Shown piece after piece: positions 1-6,400 of a stretch of 11,622 nucleotides of DNA (positions within the stretch are counted from its first letter, which is position 1; every line of letters starts with the position of its first letter). This stretch comes from Nitrosopumilaceae archaeon (GTDB lineage Archaea; Thermoproteota; Nitrososphaeria; Nitrososphaerales; Nitrosopumilaceae): positions 1 to 11,622 of the forward strand of contig JAUYOQ010000038.1 of assembly GCA_030697975.1 (NCBI GenBank). Reading direction: 5' to 3'. A program made the translations under genes and the position numbers. The notes beneath the pieces are model-generated. The model searched no databases. It saw only the letters and a list, made by a program, of their open reading frames with translations, and was not told where the DNA came from.

Positions 1-291
1 CTTTGCAATCAATGTTGTTGTAAATGTACCATCTTGCGCAACACCAAGCTGATCAATTTGAACTAGTGTTTCTCCATAGAAAATTTGAAGTGATACTGGT
101 GAATCAAGTATGACTGCCCTGACCTTACCTGATACAACGACAGTATCTCCTTCTTCATAAAATCCTTCAGCTACATCTACGCAAATTAACTCATTTACAA
201 CATTACAAACTTCTTCAATTTCTTGTGAAAAAACTGGGATGGACGATATTGACAAAAAAATTAGTGCAAGGTGAATTTTCTTGTATTGCAC
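1..291 (-). CDS. Secreted beta-domain surface protein, N-terminal part (cut by window start)
   Basis: This is the fourth, incomplete member of the surface-protein array; 97 codons are visible and the frame is still open at the window edge. No ATG lies near the signal peptide, so the best start is the GTG at 291. It gives a basic N-terminus (MQYKKIH), a hydrophobic core at about residues 8-20 and a likely cleavage near VFSQ at 20-23. The following part, with EGFYEEGDTVVVSGKV and a later QIDQLG stretch ending in DGTFTTT, aligns by eye with the N-terminal domain of the three downstream paralogues (pattern: Y..G..V.VSG, then V.I.Q, then G.F.T). C29 and C37 could form an extracellular disulfide. 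The role is unknown; export to the cell surface is inferred. A PEFG-CTERM tail would be expected outside the window but cannot be seen. The start codon is the least certain point, because there is no Shine-Dalgarno sequence close to it. Confidence 0.75.
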   Translation of the reverse strand, partial: MQYKKIHLALIFLSISSIPVFSQEIEEVCNVVNELICVDVAEGFYEEGDTVVVSGKVRAVILDSPVSLQIFYGETLVQIDQLGVAQDGTFTTTLIAK

Positions 292-320
292 GAAAAAGTT
301 GATGTCTGATCGTATATTTC

Positions 321-338
321 CTTTACTAATAAGTAAAG
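321..338. promoter_or_regulatory. Perfect 7-bp inverted repeat with 4-nt loop upstream of the GTG-start gene
   Basis: CTTTACT, the loop AATA, then AGTAAAG form a perfect hairpin or operator-like dyad. It lies 30-47 bases upstream of the proposed GTG start and just after the T-rich tract that ends the preceding gene on the minus strand. It could be a protein-binding dyad or a weak RNA hairpin. The stem is AT-rich, so chance cannot be excluded. Confidence 0.3.
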
Positions 339-340
339 TA

Positions 341-358
341 ATTAAAAAATTAAAAAAG
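341..358 (-). terminator. T-rich terminator after surface-protein gene 1
   Basis: Read on the minus strand, about 12 bases after the TAA stop of the 371-1198 gene, there are two runs of six T separated by AA. Oligo-T tracts in the non-template strand are the known core of archaeal intrinsic termination and need no hairpin. The start of this tract belongs to the repeated 3' cassette; the second T run is unique to this copy. Confidence 0.5.
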
Positions 359-505
359 TAGATGTGATTTTTAGTACTTTGGTAACACGTTCAGTCTAGA
401 TCTTGCAGACACTGCAATTATTGATATGATCGCAACTGCTAGAATCATGACTGCGATTGTGCCAAATTCTGGGACAACAAAGGTGCCAATTATCTCAATT
501 TCTTC
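352..505 (-). repeat. 3' cassette repeat, copy 1 (PEFG-CTERM tail plus terminator)
   Basis: Positions 352-472 match 1246-1366 perfectly over 121 bp. They also match 2149-2267 except for a 2-bp indel in the untranslated part. The match with copy 3 continues to 505, giving 134 of 135 identical bases from the stop codon inward; the one mismatch is at 485. The repeat holds the T-rich terminator, the stop codon and the coding sequence for the anchor. Confidence 0.95.
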
Positions 506-1198
506 TGTTCCAGCCGGGAACATTATTGACAATGTTCTAGTGTTTGATCTTGTAGTTTCATCAAAATCAGCTTCTTCTCCATTTACTAGTACAAAAAACT
601 GGTCATCAGTTCCACCCATCTTTGCATCAATAACTGATCTTGGAAGATCTAACGAAATAGTTCCGCCATCATTGTTTGCATCAAGCTCTATGATCAGTGA
701 AGTTGTGCCAGTACTTAGTCTTGCGCCAGTTACAGTTGCACCAGAAATGCTATATGGTATGCACTGGCCGCTAGCACTCAGCTCATTTTCATTACAAGCT
801 GTTTCTTGAATGGTACTTGGTATCTCGCCTGTTAGTTCAACAATGACTTTGTTGTTTACTTCTTGTGTACCATAAGTTGCTTTGATAACATAAGGACCAT
901 TTAGTTTCCACAACAGACCTGATGTGTTAAATGTTGTTTGAAAAGTTCCATCACTATTGACTTTGAGTTGATCAACAGTAACTACATTGTTTAATGGGTT
1001 TGTCACTCTTATGGTAATATCAACACCTGGTCTGATATTTGCAACTTTTCCTTGCACTGTTATCATAGAATTATGATCATAGCTTGACATGTCTGTCCAA
1101 ATTGATACAGGTGTATCAACAGCAGCAAATACTGGAGAAACAGACAGCGCTACTATAGAAGATAATGCAGCAAGCAGATATGTCGCATGGTTGTTCAT
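371..1198 (-). CDS. PEFG-CTERM surface protein 1 (275 aa)
   Basis: Predicted exported, membrane-anchored protein of unknown function. Residues 1-25 form a signal peptide with a likely cleavage around VFAA. Residues 38-110 hold the first beta-rich domain (Y40..N43..ITVQGKV, then NVVTVDQL, GTFQTTF and GPYVIKATYG), shared with the neighbouring paralogues. C135 and C147 are the only cysteines and could pair outside the cell. Residues 148-240 form a second domain that matches the protein encoded at 2166-2981 (SLII.E, then LPR..IDA, FFVLV.GEE, DFDET and EEIEIIGTFVV). The tail is PEFG at 243-246, a hydrophobic helix at about 248-264, then Arg and Lys residues to the end. This is the PEFG-CTERM architecture known from thaumarchaeal substrates of archaeosortase-like enzymes. 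The ATG is firm because the near-identical spacer upstream of genes 1 and 2 runs right up to it. The gene probably has its own promoter. Confidence 0.9.
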   Translation of the reverse strand: MNNHATYLLAALSSIVALSVSPVFAAVDTPVSIWTDMSSYDHNSMITVQGKVANIRPGVDITIRVTNPLNNVVTVDQLKVNSDGTFQTTFNTSGLLWKLNGPYVIKATYGTQEVNNKVIVELTGEIPSTIQETACNENELSASGQCIPYSISGATVTGARLSTGTTSLIIELDANNDGGTISLDLPRSVIDAKMGGTDDQFFVLVNGEEADFDETTRSNTRTLSIMFPAGTEEIEIIGTFVVPEFGTIAVMILAVAIISIIAVSARSRLNVLPKY

Positions 1199-1235
1199 CT
1201 TGTTTGCGAGTTAACAGCATGACTATTTATGTATT

Positions 1236-1243
1236 ATTTTAAA
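1236..1243 (-). promoter_or_regulatory. TATA-like box for surface-protein gene 1
   Basis: Minus-strand TTTAAAAT lies 38-45 bases upstream of the ATG at 1198. With the usual archaeal spacing of about 25 bases from TATA to start site, transcription would begin about 15-20 bases before the ATG. No Shine-Dalgarno sequence is seen in that leader. The same box recurs upstream of gene 2. Confidence 0.5.
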
Positions 1244-1245
1244 TG

Positions 1246-1251
1246 AAAAAA
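1246..1251 (-). terminator. T6 terminator after surface-protein gene 2
   Basis: Six T on the minus strand lie 13 bases after the stop codon of the 1265-2101 gene and directly before the TATA-like box of gene 1. Termination and re-initiation therefore seem packed into a 66-bp spacer. The tract is short, so termination may be partial and some read-through is possible. Confidence 0.4.
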
Positions 1252-1264
1252 GTAGATGTGATTT

Positions 1265-2101
1265 TTAGTACTTTGGTAACACGTTCAGTCTAGATCTTGC
1301 AGACACTGCAATTATTGATATGATCGCAACTGCTAGAATCATGACTGCGATTGTGCCAAATTCTGGAATTACTGCACCATCAGCGATTTCTACTTGTGCT
1401 GAAGCACTATAGCCATTAATGCCGACTTGTTGAGCCGATACTGTGTAAAATCCATCTTGCTTCCACAACGCGCTGTTTGTCTGTATCGTTGTTGCATAGT
1501 CACCATTTGCATTTGGTGTTACTTGATCAATAGTCACAATGTTTCCATTTGGTGCTTTCACAACTATAGTTACAGCTGTATTAGTACGATCTGTGTGTCC
1601 TGAAATTGCAACTCTTATTCCACCTGCATCAACTTCCATTGTCAAACCACGAAGCGGAGTTGGAGCAACGCCACCTGTTACAAGGCTATCAAATGATGAT
1701 TGTGAAACAGAAGTTTCTGCAGTTGTACCATCTGATATTTCTACTTGCACAGATAATGTGTACATTAATGCTGAGCTTTGCTGAGCTGTGATTTTATAAA
1801 ATCCATCTTGCTTCCACAACGCGCTGTTTGTCTGTATCGTTGTTGCATAGTCACCATTTGCATTTGGTGTTACTTGATCAATAGTCACAATGTTTCCATT
1901 TGGAGATGTTACAACAATTGAAACATCTTTACTTGGATTGGCAGTATGGCCACTTATTGAGATAGTCTTAGAACCAGCATTAGCAGTTGCCACAAGTGTC
2001 ATTCCCTGTTCTGCTGCAAACGCTTGATGTAAGAAAATCGGTGATAGTATAACAAGTAACGTTAACGAAACCACAGTTATTGATCCTTTATGGGGCCTCA
2101 T
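1265..2101 (-). CDS. PEFG-CTERM surface protein 2 with internal domain duplication (278 aa)
   Basis: Predicted exported, membrane-anchored protein of unknown function. The signal peptide covers residues 1-30 (hydrophobic 8-28, likely cleavage at AFA). Two tandem beta-rich domains follow, at about residues 33-122 and 152-241. Each carries a SGHT motif (50-53 and 167-170) and a 36-residue core starting PNGNIVTIDQ (67-102 and 184-219) that is identical in both. A Thr/Ser-rich linker of about 30 residues separates them. PEFG is at 246-249, followed by a membrane helix and a basic tail identical to those of genes 1 and 3. It lacks the FFVLV.GEE second domain of its two neighbours, so it is a domain-swapped relative rather than a simple duplicate. 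There are no cysteines. The ATG abuts the repeated upstream spacer. The Ig-like or macroglobulin-like fold is only a guess from the beta pattern. Confidence 0.9.
   Translation of the reverse strand: MRPHKGSITVVSLTLLVILSPIFLHQAFAAEQGMTLVATANAGSKTISISGHTANPSKDVSIVVTSPNGNIVTIDQVTPNANGDYATTIQTNSALWKQDGFYKITAQQSSALMYTLSVQVEISDGTTAETSVSQSSFDSLVTGGVAPTPLRGLTMEVDAGGIRVAISGHTDRTNTAVTIVVKAPNGNIVTIDQVTPNANGDYATTIQTNSALWKQDGFYTVSAQQVGINGYSASAQVEIADGAVIPEFGTIAVMILAVAIISIIAVSARSRLNVLPKY
1446..1552 (-). repeat. Internal 107-bp direct repeat, unit B (second domain)
   Basis: Identical base for base to 1797-1903, with an offset of 351 bp (117 codons). It encodes the domain core beginning PNGNIVTIDQ and ending KQDGFY. 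The sequences on both sides differ between units. Confidence 0.95.
1797..1903 (-). repeat. Internal 107-bp direct repeat, unit A (first domain)
   Basis: Identical partner of 1446-1552, in frame and in the same orientation within the same gene. The flanking parts of the two domains have diverged, so the identity is limited to this core. Confidence 0.95.
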
Positions 2102-2138
2102 CTTGTTTGCGAATTAACAGCATGCCTATTTATGTATT

Positions 2139-2146
2139 ATTTTAAA
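2139..2146 (-). promoter_or_regulatory. TATA-like box for surface-protein gene 2
   Basis: Minus-strand TTTAAAAT, the same as upstream of gene 1, lies 38-45 bases before the ATG at 2101. A short leader of about 15-20 nt without a Shine-Dalgarno sequence is inferred from archaeal spacing. Confidence 0.5.
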
Positions 2147-2148
2147 TG

Positions 2149-2154
2149 AAAAAA
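2149..2154 (-). terminator. T6 terminator after surface-protein gene 3
   Basis: Six T on the minus strand lie 11 bases after the stop codon of the 2166-2981 gene and just before the TATA-like box of gene 2. It is the equivalent of the tract at 1246-1251 within the repeated spacer. Confidence 0.4.
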
Positions 2155-2165
2155 GTAGATGATTT

Positions 2166-2981
2166 TTAGTACTTTGGTAACACGTTCAGTCTAGATCTTG
2201 CAGACACTGCAATTATTGATATGATCGCAACTGCTAGAATCATGACTGCGATTGTGCCAAATTCTGGGACAACAAAGGTACCAATTATCTCAATTTCTTC
2301 GGCGCCTTCCTCAAACACTATTGTAAGTGTTCTATCTGCATCTGTCTTTGTTTCATCAAAGTCTCTTTCCTCGCCGTCGACTAGTACAAAGAACGAGTCG
2401 TCTCCACCATCTGGTAATAGAGCGTCAATTAACGCTCGTGGTAGGGTTATCGTCAGTTGACCATCGTTTGTTGCCTCGATTGCAATTATTAATGAATTGG
2501 CGGCAACATCAGGCGTTATACTAAGTACCTTTCCTCCAGTAATCGTGTAACTTAGAAGAAAGTCCGTGCCATCTACACCTATTGTTGTAGACGGTTTACC
2601 GCCACTTGAACCACCGAACTCAAATGTTGTTGTCGCCGTAGACGTGTTTTCAGCCGTTAGCCCATAAGATGCCTCAATTGTATATGTGCCAGCAGCCTTC
2701 CAAAGATTACCGCCTGCTGTTATCTCTACACTAAATGTATTGTCAGAACCAATATCGATTTGCTCAATCGTTACTATGTTCCCATTTGGTGCAATTACTC
2801 TTAGAGATACTGGAATAGATAACATCTCATTGACTTGTCCTGAAACCATCACAACTTCACCATCTGAGTAAGATCCCTTATCAGTGGCAACTGTGATGTC
2901 TGCACTTTGTGCAAAAGCTGGTATTGCCCCTATACTTGCAACTAAAATTGCAAATAAGGATAATACCTTCAGATTACTCAT
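2166..2981 (-). CDS. PEFG-CTERM surface protein 3 (271 aa)
   Basis: Predicted exported, membrane-anchored protein of unknown function. Residues 1-25 are a signal peptide (MSNLKVLSLF start, likely cleavage at AFA before QSAD). The first beta-rich domain, at about residues 28-122, has YSDGEVVMVSGQV, APNGNIVTIEQI and GTYTIEASYG, the family pattern seen in all four array members. A short Gly/Ser linker at 123-129 leads to a second domain at about 139-237 with SLIIAIEA, LPRALIDALL, FFVLVDGEE and DFDET, homologous to gene 1. It is strongly acidic. PEFG is at 239-242, then the shared membrane helix and basic tail. There are no cysteines. It is first in the array next to the divergent rpoH promoter and its own promoter appears leaderless. 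A structural or binding role at the cell surface is plausible but unproven. Confidence 0.9.
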   Translation of the reverse strand: MSNLKVLSLFAILVASIGAIPAFAQSADITVATDKGSYSDGEVVMVSGQVNEMLSIPVSLRVIAPNGNIVTIEQIDIGSDNTFSVEITAGGNLWKAAGTYTIEASYGLTAENTSTATTTFEFGGSSGGKPSTTIGVDGTDFLLSYTITGGKVLSITPDVAANSLIIAIEATNDGQLTITLPRALIDALLPDGGDDSFFVLVDGEERDFDETKTDADRTLTIVFEEGAEEIEIIGTFVVPEFGTIAVMILAVAIISIIAVSARSRLNVLPKY

Positions 2982-3005
2982 CGTGAATATCGGAACAATT
3001 TGTAC

Positions 3006-3014
3006 TATTTAAGT
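3006..3014 (-). promoter_or_regulatory. TATA-like box for surface-protein gene 3
   Basis: Minus-strand ACTTAAATA is centred about 29 bases upstream of the ATG at 2981. Normal archaeal spacing would place the start of transcription within a few bases of the ATG, so a leaderless or nearly leaderless mRNA is likely. Confidence 0.5.
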
Positions 3015-3069
3015 TTGTGATAAATAATCTTGACTAAAAACAAAAAACACTGACAACCGCCAAATTAGA

Positions 3070-3077
3070 TATATATT
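3070..3077 (+). promoter_or_regulatory. TATA-like box for the rpoH-rpoB-rpoA operon
   Basis: TATATATT, within an AT-rich stretch, is the best plus-strand TATA candidate in the divergent region. The predicted start of transcription is near 3098-3102, giving a leader of about 60 nt before rpoH. That leader includes an ATCT tandem tract at 3111-3125. The spacing is inferred; no second candidate closer to rpoH was seen. Confidence 0.5.
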
Positions 3078-3147
3078 AACCTCTCGGTGACCTCATCAAT
3101 AGTTTGTGTAATCTATCTATCTATCGGTTACAGCTGATGTTATTCAT

Positions 3148-3153
3148 GGGAGA
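3148..3153 (+). promoter_or_regulatory. Shine-Dalgarno-like site for rpoH
   Basis: GGGAGA lies 9 bases before the ATG at 3163 and supports that start. The same bases fall inside a six-codon mini-ORF, so the site may be covered when that frame is translated. Confidence 0.5.
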
Positions 3154-3162
3154 ATCTAACAA

Positions 3163-3414
3163 ATGACCACTAAAAAAAATCCAGTTCTAGTACCTGATCA
3201 TACATATGTTCCAAAACATGAAATTATGACAAAAAAAGAGGCAGAAGAAGTTTTAACAAATTTTAATTGCAAACCAACCGAACTCCCACTAATTTTTGTA
3301 AATGATCCTGCGATTATGGGGCTAGGTGTAAAACCTGGCGACATGATCAAAATAACAAGAAACAGTGCCACAGCAGGTGAGGGCGTGTATTATAGATACG
3401 TGGTGGAAGTATAA
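3163..3414 (+). CDS. rpoH: DNA-directed RNA polymerase subunit H (Rpo5)
   Basis: A small structural subunit of archaeal RNA polymerase, equivalent to the C-terminal assembly domain of eukaryotic Rpb5. It sits in the jaw region, contacting the large A subunit and downstream DNA. At 83 residues it has the usual archaeal length and lacks the N-terminal domain of eukaryotic Rpb5. Family signatures are visible: the VPKHEIMT segment at 16-23, LP.I..NDPA at 41-50, LGVKPGDMIKI at 54-64 and the C-terminal block TAGEGVYYRYVV at 70-81. It is the first gene of the polymerase operon and is followed after a single base by rpoB. The start is supported by a GGGAG site and by the conserved length. Confidence 0.96.
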   Translation: MTTKKNPVLVPDHTYVPKHEIMTKKEAEEVLTNFNCKPTELPLIFVNDPAIMGLGVKPGDMIKITRNSATAGEGVYYRYVVEV

Positions 3415-3415
3415 C

Positions 3416-6400
3416 ATGACAGATTCATCAAACAAACGTTGGCCAATAATACATGATATTCTAAAAAGAGAGGGCATTGCCAGACAACATTTGAATTCTT
3501 TTGATGAGTTTTTAGAACGTGGATTACAAAGCATCATTGATGAAGTGGGCCAAATAGAGATAGAAAATGCAGAATATCCATATAAAATTCAGCTGGGCAA
3601 GGTAAAACTTCAACAACCAAGAATGATGGAACTAGATGGCTCAATAACCCACATTACTCCTGCAGAAGCAAGATTGCGAAATGTCTCATACTCTGCGCCA
3701 GTCATGATGGAAGCAAGCGTTGTTGAAGATGGAAAGATTTTGGAATCTCGTTTTGTACACATTGGCGATATTCCAGTAATGGTAAGATCAAATGCATGTA
3801 TATTACATAATTTTTCAACTCAAAAACTAATAGAACATGGTGAGGATCCAAACGATCCTGGCGGTTATTTTATAATAAATGGTTCAGAAAGAGTTATTGT
3901 CGGACTGGAAGATCTTTCATACAACAAAATAATTGTAGACAAAGAATTAGTTGGAGGAAACGCTGTTTTTAAAGCTAAAGTATATTCATCTATTGTAGGC
4001 TATCGTGCAAAGCTTGAGTTAATGATGAAAAACGACGGGCTAATCGTTGCAAGAATACCCGGCTCTCCTGTTGACATTCCGGTAGTAACATTAATGCGAG
4101 CTCTTGCTTTAGAATCAGACAAAGACATTGCAGCTGCAGTTTCACTTGTAGATGAACTTCAAGATGAGCTTGAAGCATCATTTGAAAAAGCCGGCGACGT
4201 TCCAACCTCAAAAGATGCTATAGTCTATATCAGTAAAAGAATCGCACCTGGAATGTTAGAAGAATTTCAAATTAAACGTGCAGAGACTTTGTTGGATTGG
4301 GGTCTTTTACCGCATTTAGGAAAACATGCAGAAAACAGAAAAGAAAAGGCTCAATTTCTTGGTGAAGCTGCATGCAAACTTTTAGAATTAAAACTTGGAT
4401 GGCTTTACCCAGACGATAAAGATCACTATGGAAACAAAGTCATAAAATTTGCAGGCCAGATGCTGGCAGATTTGTTTAGAACTGCCTTTAGGAATTTGGT
4501 TAGAGACATGAAGTATCAGCTGGAAAGATCCGGACAAAAAAGAGGAATAAATGCAGTTGCTGCAGCAATTCGACCAGGAATAGTAACTGACAAACTTAAC
4601 AATGCCATAGCTACTGGAAACTGGGGAAGAGGAAGAGTAGGTGTTACCCAACTCTTGGATAGAACCAACTATCTTTCTACTATTAGTCATCTAAGAAGAA
4701 TACAGTCGCCTTTGAGTAGAACACAACCTAACTTTGAGGCAAGAGACTTGCATGCAACCCACTTTGGGAGAATCTGTCCAAGTGAAACCCCCGAGGGTTC
4801 TAATTGTGGACTGGTAAAAAATCTTGCACTATCTGCAATAATTTCAGTAAATGTACCATCAGAAGAAATTGTCGAAAAGCTATATGATCTGGGAACAGTT
4901 CACTTTTTAGATGTTAAAGATGATCTACGAAAAGAGGGCACAAGAGTTTTTGTTGATGGAAAACTAATTGGATATTACAGAGACGGCGATAAACTATCTG
5001 AATCATTACGAGATCTGCGAAGATCCTCAAAAATCCATCCACATGTTGGAATATCATTTCACAAATCTCCAATAGATGGTGCAACAAAGCGACTCTACGT
5101 CAACTGTAACGCAGGAAGAGTACTACGTCCTCTTGTAATTATAAAAGATAACAAACCCCTTTTGACTCAGGATCTTATAGAGAAAGTTTCAAAAAAGTTG
5201 CTTTCTTGGAATGATCTTTTGCGAATGGGAATAATTGAGCTTATAGATGCAAACGAAGAAGAAAACTGTTACATTGCCTTTGATGAAAAAGACGCAAAGA
5301 AACACACACACCTAGAAATATTTCCATCTGCAATTTTGGGAGCAGGCGCATCGATCATTCCATATCCTGAACATAACCAATCGCCAAGAAATACATACGA
5401 AGCAGCAATGGCAAAACAGAGTTTAGGATTTTCAACTCCAATGATGAACACTAGTACTTATGTCAGACAACATCTCATGCTTTATCCGCAAACGCCAATT
5501 GTTACTACCAAAGCCATGAGTTTACTTGGTTTAGAAGATAGACCTGCTGGACAGAACTGCGTTGTAGCAGTTTTACCTTTTGATGGATACAATATTGAGG
5601 ATGCAATTGTCTTAAGCAAGGCAGCAGTTGATCGAGGATTAGGACGCACATTCTTCTATAGGATTTACGATGCAGAAGCCAAGCAATATCCTGGCGGGAT
5701 GCGTGATAACTTTGAAATTCCAAACGCAGAAGACAACATTAGAGGCTACAAAGGAGAAAAATCGTATAGGCTTCTTGAAGAAGATGGCATAGTTGCAACA
5801 GAGTCACAAGTACTTGGTGGTGACATTCTAATTGGAAAAACCAGTCCGCCACGATTCATGGAAGAATACCGCGAGTTTGAGGTAAAGGGTCCATACAGAC
5901 GCGATACCTCAATTGGTGTAAGGCCATCAGAAACAGGAGTTGTCGATACCGTAGTCATGACACAATCAAATGAAGGTGGTAAAATGTACAAGATACGAGT
6001 ACGTGATATGAGAATTCCTGAAATCGGAGATAAATTTGCGTCAAGACATGGGCAAAAAGGCGTCTTAGGAATTTTAGCTAAAAATGAAGACTTGCCTTAT
6101 ACTGCAGACGGTATCATACCTGATGTTCTCATTAACCCACATGCATTTCCGTCCAGAATGACAGTAGGAATGTTTCTAGAATCAATAACTGGAAAGGCAG
6201 CTGCACTAAGAGGACAAAAATTTGATGGCTCTGCATTTGTTGGAGAAAAAATGGACGTGGCACGAAGTATTTTGGAAAGTGCAGGATTCAAGCATTCCGG
6301 AAAAGAAATAATGTATGACGGAAGAACAGGAAAACCATTTCCTGTTGAGATATTCATCGGTGTAGTCTATTATCAAAAATTACACCACATGGTTGCTGAC

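Larger units (their letters stand above)
1196..1366 (-). repeat. Spacer plus 3' cassette repeat, copy 2
   Basis: This block runs from the start codon of gene 1, through the 66-bp spacer, to the Pro codon of PEFG in gene 2. Against 2099-2267 it shows only two substitutions and a 2-bp indel, all in the spacer, and no difference in the 102 coding bases. It stops matching copies 1 and 3 exactly at the first base before the PEFG proline codon. Confidence 0.95.
2099..2300 (-). repeat. Spacer plus 3' cassette repeat, copy 3
   Basis: It comprises the start codon of gene 2, the 64-bp spacer, and the 3' end of gene 3. Positions 2099-2267 pair with copy 2. Positions 2166-2300 pair with copy 1 at 371-505 with one mismatch (2280). 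The longer match to copy 1 reflects the shared second domain of genes 1 and 3. Confidence 0.95.
2982..3162. other. Divergent intergenic region between the surface-protein array and the polymerase operon
   Basis: These 181 bases separate the minus-strand surface array from the plus-strand rpoH operon. They hold a TATA-like box for each direction (3006-3014 minus, 3070-3077 plus), about 55-60 bp apart, and an ATCT tandem tract at 3111-3125. No tRNA or other RNA gene was recognised. The strand switch here marks the border between accessory surface genes and the conserved core cluster. Confidence 0.7.

Noticed and set aside
426..809. Plus-strand open frame opposite gene 1, with a similar frame at 2221-2460
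   Set aside because: Both are mirrors of the repeated anchor coding sequence on the other strand. Their similarity follows from the DNA repeat, and the minus-strand frames have signal peptides, domains and tails.
352..2300. CRISPR array or insertion-sequence ends as the cause of the repeats
   Set aside because: The repeats are over 100 bp, about 0.9 kb apart, and encode protein tails and spacers. There are no short regular units, transposase or terminal inverted repeats.
3365..3415. Upstream ATG that would extend RpoB by 17 residues
   Set aside because: The extension lies inside rpoH in another frame and has no RpoB-like sequence. The ATG at 3416 follows the rpoH stop and begins the usual N-terminus.
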